Part shown: positions 25,773-33,924 of the stretch, piece by piece
Numbering within the stretch: the stretch's first letter is position 1
Layout of the letters: each line of letters starts with the position of its first letter
Notes under the pieces: model-generated
Told to the model about the DNA's origin: nothing
Database searches by the model: none
The model's input: the letters and a program-made list of their open reading frames with translations, nothing else
NCBI GenBank assembly: GCA_021849295.1
Contig: JAJZTA010000012.1
Span: 17,176-81,175 of the forward strand
Reading direction: 5' to 3'
Length of the DNA: 64,000 nt
Source of the DNA: Pseudomonadota bacterium
GTDB taxonomy: Bacteria > Pseudomonadota > Alphaproteobacteria > Micavibrionales > UBA2020
Translations under genes and position numbers: made by a program

Positions 25773-26953
25773 CTTCCGACAAGGACGCCGAAGACAAGGC
25801 ATTGCAGATCGTAACGCAGCAACTGGCCGAAGCCGTCGCCGCCGCGAAGTGCCACAAATGCGGCTGCCTTCAGCAGACCGTGGAAGCTCTTTCCACCACA
25901 GACGCCGGAAAGGGCGCACTTGCGGAGCAGCTTTCGAAGGCAAGGGCGGTATTCCAGCCCAAGAAATACGATTGCCTTGGCTGCGCGGTATGCTGGCCTG
26001 CGGTCGCTGCAAATGCTTTTGCCGAGGCTTTTCCGGCGGCGAGTGAAGGGCTTGACCTATGCCCGACCGAGGAGCCGGAAGTACGCAAGGGCTGGCCTCC
26101 TTTGCCGGGGGATTACCATGTTGTCCGTTCGCGCGCCCCTGTCGCGGTTTGCACCCTGAACAGCGGCGGCCTTGCGGCGCGGCTGAACGAGCTTTCGCCG
26201 GAAGGTCTGTCTATCGCCGGAACACTGCATACGGAAAACCTCGGGATTGAGCGCATCATTAAAAATGTCGTTGCCAATCCCCATTTACGGTTTCTCATCC
26301 TGTGCGGGGAGGACACACAACAGGCTATCGGGCATTTGCCGGGGCAAACGCTGCACAGCCTGTTTCTGAACGGCGTTGACGAGCGCCAGCGCATTATCGG
26401 CGCGAAAGGCAAGCGGCCTTTTCTCAAGAACGTGACGCGGGAAGAAATTGACGCTTTCCTGAAGCAGATTGAACTTGTCCCGCGTATCGGTGAAATGGAC
26501 GAAGCCGTTATCGTCAAGGAAATCGGCGAATTGTTTAAGCGCGACCCCGGCCCCGTTGAACACTGCGTCGCGGCCAAGGCTGTGGAAACGGTGCAGGCAT
26601 CGGAGCAGAAGCAGCTCAAACTGGACAAAGCCGGATACCTTGTCGTGTACCCCGACGCACGGCGCAACCTGATTGTCATGGAACACTACACCAATCAGGG
26701 GGTGCTGGATTGCATCATCGAGGGCACGACGACAGCTGCGCTTTACAGCACGGCGATTGCACGGGGGTTTTTGACCGTGCTTGACCATGCCGCCTATATC
26801 GGGGCGGAACTAGCGAAGGCGGAAGCCAGCCTGTTGACCGGAGGGTCCTATGTGCAGGACAAGGCCGCCGGAGAAATTGCCAAGCCGCAGGAAAAATCCT
26901 GCGGCACTTCCTGCGAAACAGGCAATAAGGGGGAAAAATGCGGGGAAAAGTAG
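25769..26953 (+). CDS. MtrA-like corrinoid-domain protein with DUF4346 and Cys-rich ends
   Basis: A 394-residue fusion. Residues 25-100 hold two Cys clusters (CHKCGC at 28-33; DCLGCAVC at 69-75) that look like iron-sulfur or zinc sites. Residues about 112-260 resemble subunit A of methanogen tetrahydromethanopterin S-methyltransferase: GDYHVVRSRAPVAVCTL, HTENLGIERIIKNVVANP, RFLILCGED and GHLPGQ, including His189 at the spot of the expected cobalt-ligand His. Residues about 285-365 match DUF4346 (GYLVVYPDARRNLIVMEHY). The tail is KSCGTSCETG...KCGEK. Overlaps cadC by 4 and the next gene by 16 bases. A cytosolic methyl- or metal-transfer role under metal control is conceivable; no function is proven. 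Confidence 0.72.
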   Translation: MTSDKDAEDKALQIVTQQLAEAVAAAKCHKCGCLQQTVEALSTTDAGKGALAEQLSKARAVFQPKKYDCLGCAVCWPAVAANAFAEAFPAASEGLDLCPTEEPEVRKGWPPLPGDYHVVRSRAPVAVCTLNSGGLAARLNELSPEGLSIAGTLHTENLGIERIIKNVVANPHLRFLILCGEDTQQAIGHLPGQTLHSLFLNGVDERQRIIGAKGKRPFLKNVTREEIDAFLKQIELVPRIGEMDEAVIVKEIGELFKRDPGPVEHCVAAKAVETVQASEQKQLKLDKAGYLVVYPDARRNLIVMEHYTNQGVLDCIIEGTTTAALYSTAIARGFLTVLDHAAYIGAELAKAEASLLTGGSYVQDKAAGEIAKPQEKSCGTSCETGNKGEKCGEK

Positions 26954-27327
26954 TCGGATTGATTTGCGTGATAGCCATTTCTTTCGGCATCATTATTTAC
27001 AAGCAGACACTGACCGCAGGGGCTTCCCAACCAGAACCCAGCAAGCCGTGGGTTCTTTTGGTGGCCGAATTACGCGAAGCGGACGAGGCCCATGACTCCT
27101 GCGCAGATATTATTCGGCTAGTAAGAGAGGCACAGGCGCGAGGAATCAAGACCGAAGAACTGACGCCGCAGAGCGATTCTCCGCTTCTGAGCAAATATCA
27201 CGTCCTGATCATTCCGACAGTCGTCATTGTCGGAGGCGACGGGCAAGAGAAGGCGAGGTTTGAAGGCGAAGACGAAAAGACCGTCAAGGCTCTGAAAGAG
27301 CAGCTTTCAAAGTTGAAAGAGGGTTAG
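26938..27327 (+). CDS. Membrane-anchored thioredoxin-fold protein
   Basis: A 129-residue protein: an N-terminal signal anchor (VVGLICVIAISFGIIIYKQ), then a thioredoxin-like domain with WVLLVAELREADEAHDSCADIIRLV, a beta-strand ending at the cis-Pro loop HVLIIPTVVIVGGDG and a final helix. The usual CxxC is reduced to a single Cys (DSCAD), so it is not an ordinary disulfide oxidoreductase. It lies between the MtrA-like protein (16-bp overlap) and the CcdA-like protein (start directly after its stop). A periplasm-facing partner of CcdA is the likely role. Confidence 0.68.
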   Translation: MRGKVVGLICVIAISFGIIIYKQTLTAGASQPEPSKPWVLLVAELREADEAHDSCADIIRLVREAQARGIKTEELTPQSDSPLLSKYHVLIIPTVVIVGGDGQEKARFEGEDEKTVKALKEQLSKLKEG

Positions 27328-27990
27328 GTGGACATTGCAGCCCAGCTACATGACGCTTTGAAAGGCGGCACTCTGCTGGCGTTTCCGCTGTCGCTCATTG
27401 GTGGGCTTATCGCTGGTTTCAACCCCTGCTGCCTTGCGCTTTATCCCGCTGCCGCCGCCGCCTGCTGCACAGGGACGGCTTGCAGCCCGAGGCGCAGTTT
27501 TTTACATGCCCTAGCCTTTCTTTTGGGAATGGCATTAGCTCTGTCCCTGTTGGGACTGGCGGCGGGCATCGTGGGCCGGATAACGGGTCCAGGTATAGTC
27601 TGGCGCTACCTGATTGCGGTCATCCCGATCACTATGGGATTAAACCTCTTGGGGTGGATATCGCTGCCACTAGCAAGACTAGCGAAATTCACCGCGCGGG
27701 GCGGTGGCGCGTTTGGAACTGGCTTTGCCCTGTCCCTCGTCATCGGCCCCTGCGGAACCCCGCTGCTGGCGGCGGTTTTGTCGTATGCCGCCTACAAGGG
27801 AGGGCTGATTTATGGGGCGCTATTGCTATTTCTCTACGGTATCGGCGCTGGCACACCCATGTTGCTGGTCGGAGTTTTTGCGGGACACATCACGCAAAAG
27901 ATGGAACTCGCTGGCCTTAAACATTGGGTTGATGGCGCGGCGGGCGTATTCCTCATACTGCTAGGCTTTTATTTGCTTTGGATTGCCTGA
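27328..27990 (+). CDS. CcdA/DsbD-beta-type membrane electron carrier
   Basis: A 220-residue, six-helix membrane protein of the CcdA family, which passes reducing power from cytosolic thioredoxin across the membrane. Two pseudo-symmetric halves carry the signature Pro-Cys motifs: IAGFNPCCLALYP near residue 33 and LVIGPCGTPLLAAVLSYAA near residue 145. An extra pair of Cys (AACCTGTAC) follows the first. The start is GTG at 27328, directly abutting the stop of the thioredoxin-like gene (ribosome site AAAGAGGGTTAG). Last gene of the cadC operon. Confidence 0.82.
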   Translation: MDIAAQLHDALKGGTLLAFPLSLIGGLIAGFNPCCLALYPAAAAACCTGTACSPRRSFLHALAFLLGMALALSLLGLAAGIVGRITGPGIVWRYLIAVIPITMGLNLLGWISLPLARLAKFTARGGGAFGTGFALSLVIGPCGTPLLAAVLSYAAYKGGLIYGALLLFLYGIGAGTPMLLVGVFAGHITQKMELAGLKHWVDGAAGVFLILLGFYLLWIA

Positions 27991-27995
27991 TTCCG

Positions 27996-28334
27996 CTAGT
28001 GCTGCTGGACTTCATCAATGAGTGCCGCGCGAACTTCTTCCTCACTCCAATAGAGTCTTTTCGGTTTTCCCTTCATGAGCGTTGCGCGTTTTTTTCGAAT
28101 CACCGCACCGACTTTATGAGGCTTGAGGTCAGCAGCGACATTGCTTTTGGTTATCTCGGCTTTCAGGACTTTCAGCGACACAAAATCCCCGTCTATGGCG
28201 GTTACCTCGCCCGTAACCTCCTGTTCGCCCCAAGGGTGACGCTGCTTTCGTCGCCGCTTTGGAGCCCACATCGCCTCTTTCCACTTCAAGACGTCGCTCT
28301 CCAAGAAGCCATCCCCTGATTGTTTCCAAGTCAT
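27996..28334 (-). CDS. Hypothetical protein downstream of the relaxase
   Basis: A 112-residue basic protein (MTWKQSGDGFLESDVLKWKE...) with an EVTGEVTAIDGDFVSLKVLKAEI segment that could form a small beta-barrel, and a Lys/Arg-rich tail. It overlaps the relaxase stop by 4 bases on the same strand, so it is coupled to mobilization genes. No family recognised; a DNA-binding mobilization accessory is possible. It converges with the CcdA-like gene at a 5-bp distance. Confidence 0.6.
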   Translation of the reverse strand: MTWKQSGDGFLESDVLKWKEAMWAPKRRRKQRHPWGEQEVTGEVTAIDGDFVSLKVLKAEITKSNVAADLKPHKVGAVIRKKRATLMKGKPKRLYWSEEEVRAALIDEVQQH

Positions 28335-30277
28335 GTTTTGCTCCTGTCTATCTTTGCGGAGTTAAATCGGATTGTCGCATTGGTCGGCAGCGTCGGCATA
28401 GCCGCCGACGTGCCGCCGCCGACCGGAGGCAGCAGGCCCGACCGCGCAAAGGCTTCATGCACTTCAATGACGCATGCGCGGAGATTGGGCGCGGCGGTCG
28501 GCGGGTTTATGGGTGGGCGGCGCGAAACGTCGCTTTCGTTAGCAGGCGAGTTCAGTATGGACACGACCAGCGCGACGTTATCGCGTCGCTGAACCGTCTG
28601 GATGAAGGCGGGTTCATCCAGACGTTTGTCAGGCGGCGGGCTCATGACTGTGATTTTCCACGGCGGGAGGCCGTTGAGCGAATAGCTCATATCCCGAATG
28701 AGCCCATAGAATTGCCTGTTGGCCTCTATCTGCCTTCGTTGCTCCTCCATCTTCTGCTGCAATTCGGCCTGGCGCCTGAGCAGGTCGGCAAGCTCGGCCT
28801 GTTTCGCAGCGACTTCCCTGACCCGTTCTTCCTCTTTCCTGTCTTGTGCGACCCTCTCAAGCGCCTTGATTTGCAGCGCGGTCGCCGCCCGCTCGATCAG
28901 CGAGCGGATTCTCGCCCGCATTTCATCGGAGAGAAGGTTATTCTCAAGGGAGGCTTGCAACATCGAAATGTCGCCCGACAGGACCGACAGGCGGGCCTCG
29001 ATGACGGCAAGCTGATCCACCAGCGGCGGCGCGGCCGATTTTGGCGGCGGCGGCGGTTCCGCCGCCGTGGACACGTATTGCGCCATTTCCCGGCGCAGGC
29101 GGTAAAGTTCGTAGCGGTGTTCTTCGCGGTAGAAAACAGCCGCTTTTTGCAGCTTTTGCCGTTCTTCGAGCTGCTGGCGGATGAGCGCCTGCAGCTCTTT
29201 CCTGTCCCGCTCAAGACAGGCTTTTGTTTCCGCCTCGTTTACCTTGCGGATTCTCTGATATTCCCCGCTAACACGCTCCCAAATCCCCTTAACGCCTTTT
29301 CCAAGGCGACGCGAACGCGCCTTGGTTTCCTCTATCCAGCGTTTTTGCTGCTTGTCCAACAGTTCAGCCCGCTCCTTGCGGTGGTGGGCGGTCATGGCGC
29401 GGATTTCCTGCACCAGCGGCGCGCGCATTTCCTTGGCCTTTGCCTTGGCCGCTTCGATGAAGCGTTCAAGGTTGGCGGTCATGCGCGCGGTGATAAAGCC
29501 CTTGGCCTGTTCGGCACTCGGCAGAGTTTCCGTAGCGCCTATGCGGGCTTTCAGATCGCGGGTGCCGAGGTCGAGCCAGCGCGTCAGGGAATAAACCCCG
29601 CCCTTGACGTCGATGGCGACGTAGCCACGGCGATCACCCCGCGCCAGAAAGAAGCCATTTTCTTCCAAAGCGCGGGCGAAAGTCGCCCGCGTGTCCGTCT
29701 GCTCCCAGCAGCGGCGGAACATGGCTTTAAGCGCCTGCGGGTCTTCGACCAGCCGCACCGCCTGCCGGTATTCCTCCCGCGTCAGGTGCTGGGGGCTGCG
29801 TTCTTCGCCTTTTTTCATGCCCTTTGGCATCTCCCAGCCATGCTCCAGATAGAGCTGGCGGGATACGTCCATCAATTTTCGTTTAAAGAAGTCCATATCA
29901 ATAGCAACCAGCCGCTTGCCATTGAACTGGATGCGCGACCAGACGGCATGGCAATGCCGCCGCCCGTTCTTTTCGTGGAACACGATGGCGCGGGGCTGAT
30001 CGGTCAGACCCAATTTCCGCTCGACCTCATGGATGGCCGATTCAAAGTCCTCAATCGGCACATCCTCGTTTTCCGGGGGATTGAGGCTGAGGGAGAACAG
30101 GAATTTCTCGCAGCGGGAGCCCTTGGAAACGGCTAAAGCCTCTTCCAGGGCCCCCGCCAGATCGTCGGCCATAAAGCCGCGAATATCATGCACTGCAACA
30201 TGCTCGTTATCGTCCCCGTTCAGGAGGTGTTTGGCGAGTTCCGCCGAGCGCCCGCGCTTGCTGCCGTAAAGGATCAT
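28331..30277 (-). CDS. Relaxase/mobilization nuclease (MobA/VirD2-type)
   Basis: A 648-residue protein. The N-terminal relaxase domain (1-200) has KRGRSAELAKHLLNG, SLSLNPPENEDV and the metal-binding triad His101, His108 and His110 (VFHEKNGRRHCHAVWSRI); Tyr4 is a candidate nicking residue. The rest is long, charged and coiled-coil (residues about 260-580; many Glu/Lys/Arg heptads). It ends with a Pro-rich part. It nicks oriT and pilots the strand through a helper's conjugation channel. Preceded by mobC (4-bp gap) and overlapping a small gene downstream. No type IV secretion genes are in the window. Confidence 0.9.
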   Translation of the reverse strand: MILYGSKRGRSAELAKHLLNGDDNEHVAVHDIRGFMADDLAGALEEALAVSKGSRCEKFLFSLSLNPPENEDVPIEDFESAIHEVERKLGLTDQPRAIVFHEKNGRRHCHAVWSRIQFNGKRLVAIDMDFFKRKLMDVSRQLYLEHGWEMPKGMKKGEERSPQHLTREEYRQAVRLVEDPQALKAMFRRCWEQTDTRATFARALEENGFFLARGDRRGYVAIDVKGGVYSLTRWLDLGTRDLKARIGATETLPSAEQAKGFITARMTANLERFIEAAKAKAKEMRAPLVQEIRAMTAHHRKERAELLDKQQKRWIEETKARSRRLGKGVKGIWERVSGEYQRIRKVNEAETKACLERDRKELQALIRQQLEERQKLQKAAVFYREEHRYELYRLRREMAQYVSTAAEPPPPPKSAAPPLVDQLAVIEARLSVLSGDISMLQASLENNLLSDEMRARIRSLIERAATALQIKALERVAQDRKEEERVREVAAKQAELADLLRRQAELQQKMEEQRRQIEANRQFYGLIRDMSYSLNGLPPWKITVMSPPPDKRLDEPAFIQTVQRRDNVALVVSILNSPANESDVSRRPPINPPTAAPNLRACVIEVHEAFARSGLLPPVGGGTSAAMPTLPTNATIRFNSAKIDRSKT

Positions 30278-30281
30278 GCCA

Positions 30282-30716
30282 TCATCCTCCGCCTTCGTCG
30301 GATGATGGCCTTTCCGGCAGATGGCCGAGAGCCTGCGTTAACGATTGCCGCATTTCCAGCAGCGCACGACAAGCCTCTTGGAGGGCTTGTTCGGTTTCAG
30401 GGGTAACAGGCAGGGAGCCGCTATGGGCGGCTTTGGTTAACTGGTTAACATTCTGCGGGAGCCTTGAGCGGCCCAGCGCATCCAGTACCTGGCCCAAAGC
30501 TTCGGCGTCCCTGACAGGCCTGCGGAAGACCCGTTTGCGGGCGTCCGGCACCGCGAAGAGGCAATGCCGGATGTAGTCGCCTAAAGGCAGCGGGCCTGCC
30601 TGGCTGTCCAGCAGGGCCAGTTCGGTTTCGGTCAGCCGGAAGGAAACCACCCGGCCATACCGACCGACCTTGCGGGCGGCATCGACAGGCGCAGATATAT
30701 CGCTATCCCCGGTCAT
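30282..30716 (-). CDS. mobC: MobC-type relaxosome accessory protein
   Basis: A 144-residue protein upstream of the relaxase. It has a ribbon-helix-helix-like start (RYGRVVSFRLTETELALLDSQAGPLPLGDYIRHCLF), then the MobC block LGRSRLPQNVNQLTKAAHSGSLP, then a helical tail. MobC proteins bind oriT and help open the nick site. The stop is 4 bp from the relaxase start. The candidate oriT lies in the noncoding DNA immediately upstream (30717 onward). Confidence 0.87.
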   Translation of the reverse strand: MTGDSDISAPVDAARKVGRYGRVVSFRLTETELALLDSQAGPLPLGDYIRHCLFAVPDARKRVFRRPVRDAEALGQVLDALGRSRLPQNVNQLTKAAHSGSLPVTPETEQALQEACRALLEMRQSLTQALGHLPERPSSDEGGG

Positions 30717-31710
30717 GCGTCCCCCCCGGACGATGGACGGTGAAACAAAATTACTCAGCTATGAATGTCGGGAGGAGAAATAAATTATCGCTCGCTTACA
30801 ATGCACTCCATCCCATACTTCAAGCGTAGCGCCTGTTCATTAACCGGGCTTTAACGTCCCATCGAAAGGGAAGCACAGAGTTGCGGATTGCTGCGGTGCA
30901 GCGTCCTTGACGAGCAGCACTAAAATCCGGTACAGAAAAAGCGTAGTAAGAACGTGAATCGAAACCGTGATTTTACCCTTGTAAAACGCGGTTTTTCCTT
31001 CACTATCACCCCTGCGAATCGCGGGAAATAATATTGCAAAAAATTTTAGAATCCATACTGCACCGCCATCTCGCGGTGCAGGCAAGATGTGTTCAGTAGT
31101 ACAAAACCGCCGGTTTTCGTCCTCCAGAACCTATCTTGGCAAGAGAGGGGGAAATGCCGCAGCAATCGCCGCCTGTTTTCCGCCCTCCCGTTGCATCCCT
31201 CCCCGGATATCCACGCCAATGCTTCAGACGAACGCTCTTAATGGTCGCGTTGTCCTGTCGTATTGGCGTGGATATCGTGCGCCGCCGCTGCCGCGATCGG
31301 CGCAGGCATGGGCCAGGACGAAAACGACAGGATGCGCCAGCCAATACTCCCGCATTGTCCGACTGTGCATCCCGCCCTCGTCCTGGCTCATGCCATTGGC
31401 ACTCCCGCACCGCACTCCGCGACGGCCGCCTTGCCAAGCGGTCATCGCTGGGGTTGCTCCCGTGCCAGTGGCGCCGGCGGCCGACAAGCCGCCGCGCCTT
31501 GATGTGGCCTGCCGGCCATGCACCGTAATGGCCGATGCAATGCGCCATTCAGGGAGCCTTCGTGCTGCCCCGAAACCCCATGACCAAGGAAGGCAGACTA
31601 TGGTTCTCCGTTCCGGCCAACTTATTAATTTTGATATCTGAGCTAGTTCTCAAATTGTGGTATTCTGCTATGCTTCCATCAAAAGTTAACCGCAGCTATA
31701 GGAGCGAAAA
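30717..31710. other. Hairpin-rich noncoding DNA, probable oriT region
   Basis: About 990 bp without a convincing gene. It has: an imperfect hairpin AACCGTGATTTTAC / GTAAAACGCGGTTT at 30963-30994; a perfect 9-bp hairpin CTGCACCGC-N6-GCGGTGCAG at 31058-31081; the palindrome AAAACCGCCGGTTTT at about 31103-31117; and 15-bp inverted repeats GATATCCACGCCAAT (31206-31220) and ATTGGCGTGGATATC (31262-31276) around a 41-base loop. Being directly upstream of mobC, it is the natural place for oriT. I could not place the nick site. Long open frames in 31087-31641 lack protein character. Confidence 0.5.
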
Positions 31711-32304
31711 ATGAATGAATCGGATCAAGCAAAAGCGATCCTTGAATCCACGCTTCGCCGTCAGGAAATGCACTGGAGTTCTCTCGCCTCGGATATTCGC
31801 CTAAGCAACGGCGTCGCAGCAGACATTGGAATAGATGCTTTAAAAACGGCCATTCTCATTAACGCGGGGGCGATAGTCGCGCTTTTAGCATTTGCTGGAC
31901 AATTGTGGAATAAAGACGAAGGTCGCAATGTAGCTTGGCAGGTGCTTAGTTCAGGAAAGCCGTTTGTACTAGGTTTAGTTTGTGCTGCTGTAGCTTTCGC
32001 CGTCGCCTATTTTTATCAGTCTTTCGTTACCGTTGTCTTCCAACATGCGCTTGCCAAAGTATCTGATGGTGGTGACAAGTTGAAGCCGAATTCCAGCTTT
32101 ACCTGTGCGGCTAAAATTACTGCCGTGCTCATGATTGGCTTAGCTTTTGGCGCAGTCGGCTGTTTTATCGATGGGTCGTTTGCCGTAGTAGATACTGTGC
32201 AAGTTATGAGCGTTAAAGCTGAACAAAAAACGGAATCAGTGACAACACCTTCCGACTCACAGCCTCTCAAAACTAAAAATCACGCCGTGAAACCGGCGAA
32301 GTAA
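31711..32304 (+). CDS. Hypothetical three-helix membrane protein
   Basis: A 197-residue protein with hydrophobic helices at about 48-70 (TAILINAGAIVALLAFAGQLW), 90-115 (FVLGLVCAAVAFAVAYFYQSF) and 135-165 (AAKITAVLMIGLAFGAVGCFI), a soluble N-terminus and a Lys/Thr-rich tail. The ribosome site TATAGGAGCG is good. No family recognised. Base composition is more AT-rich than the core genes, like the following defence genes, so it may be part of that imported block. It lies between the mob region and the convergent DUF6527 gene. Confidence 0.6.
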   Translation: MNESDQAKAILESTLRRQEMHWSSLASDIRLSNGVAADIGIDALKTAILINAGAIVALLAFAGQLWNKDEGRNVAWQVLSSGKPFVLGLVCAAVAFAVAYFYQSFVTVVFQHALAKVSDGGDKLKPNSSFTCAAKITAVLMIGLAFGAVGCFIDGSFAVVDTVQVMSVKAEQKTESVTTPSDSQPLKTKNHAVKPAK

Positions 32305-32330
32305 CCAGAATATTACTGAAAGGAAAGGAG

Positions 32331-32738
32331 TTACGCGAAGAAGCTAAGAATCCATCGGTAGATGCGGGAGAACAATCCATCTTTTGTTTGATACATAGCT
32401 TGATAATATGCGCGCCTTCTCTCTTCCTCATGCGCTCTGCCTGCAATGACTTGTTCTTCTGTCCACTGACCGGACGGCATAATACCGCCTCTATAAATCC
32501 AATAATGTGACCGACATTTCTGCTGCCAATTTCCGATGGAGGGGTTCAATGATGGCCCCGCGGGAGTTTCATCAAATGCCCATTCTGTCGGCCCCAAGGG
32601 CGTTCTAATCTTGGCTCCGCAACCACAAGCACATAGATGAACTGCTATCGCAAATTCTTCGGAAACATAAAGTACACCTTCCGTCAATTCTTTGGGCATG
32701 TACTGTACGCGCTGCAGCTTAATTTTCTTCGTTTTCAA
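32331..32738 (-). CDS. DUF6527-type zinc-binding protein of a ubiquitin-like operon
   Basis: A 135-residue protein. Putative metal ligands are clustered: Cys36, Cys38 and Cys40 (VHLCACGCGAKI) and Cys75/His78 (NWQQKCRSHYWI), with RTPLGPTEW and PSLNPSIGNW between them. This pattern fits the small Cys-rich proteins (DUF6527) that accompany E1-like enzymes in bacterial ubiquitin-like conjugation operons. The C-terminal 50 residues are helical and basic. It overlaps the E1-like gene by 20 bases on the same strand. The biochemical role (processing or deconjugation) is inferred, not visible. Confidence 0.7.
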   Translation of the reverse strand: MKTKKIKLQRVQYMPKELTEGVLYVSEEFAIAVHLCACGCGAKIRTPLGPTEWAFDETPAGPSLNPSIGNWQQKCRSHYWIYRGGIMPSGQWTEEQVIAGRAHEEERRRAYYQAMYQTKDGLFSRIYRWILSFFA

Positions 32739-33924
32739 ATTTCCCCACTATTTTCAGATCGCTGATTTCGAGGAGCAGGTGGTACGGGGAGTTTTCGTCC
32801 AGATAGAACCCCCTCAACTGCTTAAATTTTATTACTGCCAATGCGGCGTTCAACGCGTTAAGTTCACCAATTTGTATGTTTGTGCGATACATATTTTCGG
32901 GGGCATCGAAAAGCTCTGCGAGCTTTTGATCACGAATTTTTGCACCGTTCTCTGCAGAATAGTAGGTCGCGCGCATCATGCCATTTATGGGCCCCAGCTT
33001 GCGATTTAACCCCATCCCGGCATCGATAAATGGGATTTTTTTGGAAATTAGCAGGTCAAAAATTTCGGCTCGTGACGTACCTTTGTCGACGAAAACGAAA
33101 GCAAAGGTTACACCGTCCAACTCCTCACCACATGACGCGTCAATGAACTTTGGCTTAATTGAGAGGCCATGACGGAAGTTATCATATCGTGCAGCATAAA
33201 TTTCTGCTTTTTGTTTGCCTAATTCTTCCTGTCGGAGCATCCCCGGCGAACGAAACGAGTTATGAATGTAAAACCAGTCGGCGTCAAAAGCCCTGATTTC
33301 CCGCACCGGAGTTTTTACGAGGAAATCTAAACCGTAAGAACCTGTGCCCCCAAGGCCGATCACCGCGACTACATCGTTTTCAAACTTCTTGGAGAGATCT
33401 GAAATTTCAGCTCTGCTGGTGAGCGAGTCTGTGAATTTGAAAACAGACTTATCTTCCGCGCCTTTAGATGTTCGCGACGTGTAGGGGTTGGCATTGTGAA
33501 GCTCGATTGCGGGCCCGGAAATTATCCCTAAATAGCTTGTAATTTTTTCAAAGTGGTCTGCAAATTTTCCGACCGGCTTGCCGTTTACGCATGGTTTGTT
33601 TGAGAACGAGCGCTGAACGACGACATCTTTATTATACTCGCTGAGTGCGAGCTTATGCTCGCCCCCACCGAGGTTCGGTATCGGCTTTCCATCAAGGCCA
33701 TGCGGATGTGCCCCCGCGAAAAGTATTTGATGATCCTCCTGAATCACCTTGTTTCCGTCAACTGGAACGAGCTTGGAGACTATCGCTCCCCATAGCAAAT
33801 CTCGCTTTTCGTTCAGATAAGGAATATCCCGAATGATAAGGAGGTTGCTGTCGAAGCCGACAGCAAACCCCTTCTCAACAAGACGGTTCAAATCTTCGTT
33901 ATGACTGACCAGTTTCTGAAACAC
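32719..33924 (-). CDS. ThiF/E1-like adenylyltransferase with N-terminal extra domain
   Basis: A 401-residue protein. Residues about 1-175 form a separate domain with AGAHPHGLDGKPIPNLGGGEH (E2-like or DUF6791-type). Residues 180-400 are a ThiF/E1 Rossmann fold: VVAVIGLGGTGSYGLDFL (ATP loop at 189-197), then IRAFDADWFYIHNSFRSPG with the Asp, Asn and Arg used for adenylation. No obvious E1 catalytic Cys follows. Start is GTG at 33924 inside the ubiquitin-like gene (26-bp overlap), as an in-frame stop precludes an earlier start. It would activate the ubiquitin-like protein encoded upstream. Confidence 0.82.
   Translation of the reverse strand: MFQKLVSHNEDLNRLVEKGFAVGFDSNLLIIRDIPYLNEKRDLLWGAIVSKLVPVDGNKVIQEDHQILFAGAHPHGLDGKPIPNLGGGEHKLALSEYNKDVVVQRSFSNKPCVNGKPVGKFADHFEKITSYLGIISGPAIELHNANPYTSRTSKGAEDKSVFKFTDSLTSRAEISDLSKKFENDVVAVIGLGGTGSYGLDFLVKTPVREIRAFDADWFYIHNSFRSPGMLRQEELGKQKAEIYAARYDNFRHGLSIKPKFIDASCGEELDGVTFAFVFVDKGTSRAEIFDLLISKKIPFIDAGMGLNRKLGPINGMMRATYYSAENGAKIRDQKLAELFDAPENMYRTNIQIGELNALNAALAVIKFKQLRGFYLDENSPYHLLLEISDLKIVGKFENEEN

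Noticed and set aside
30900..31300. CRISPR array suggested by several short repeats
   Set aside because: Repeats are inverted, not regularly spaced direct repeats, and no cas genes are near.
31087..31641. 184-codon open frame upstream of the hypothetical membrane gene
   Set aside because: Translation is Arg/Pro/Ser-rich without secondary-structure pattern; it crosses the large inverted repeat and has no ribosome site, so I treat the region as noncoding.
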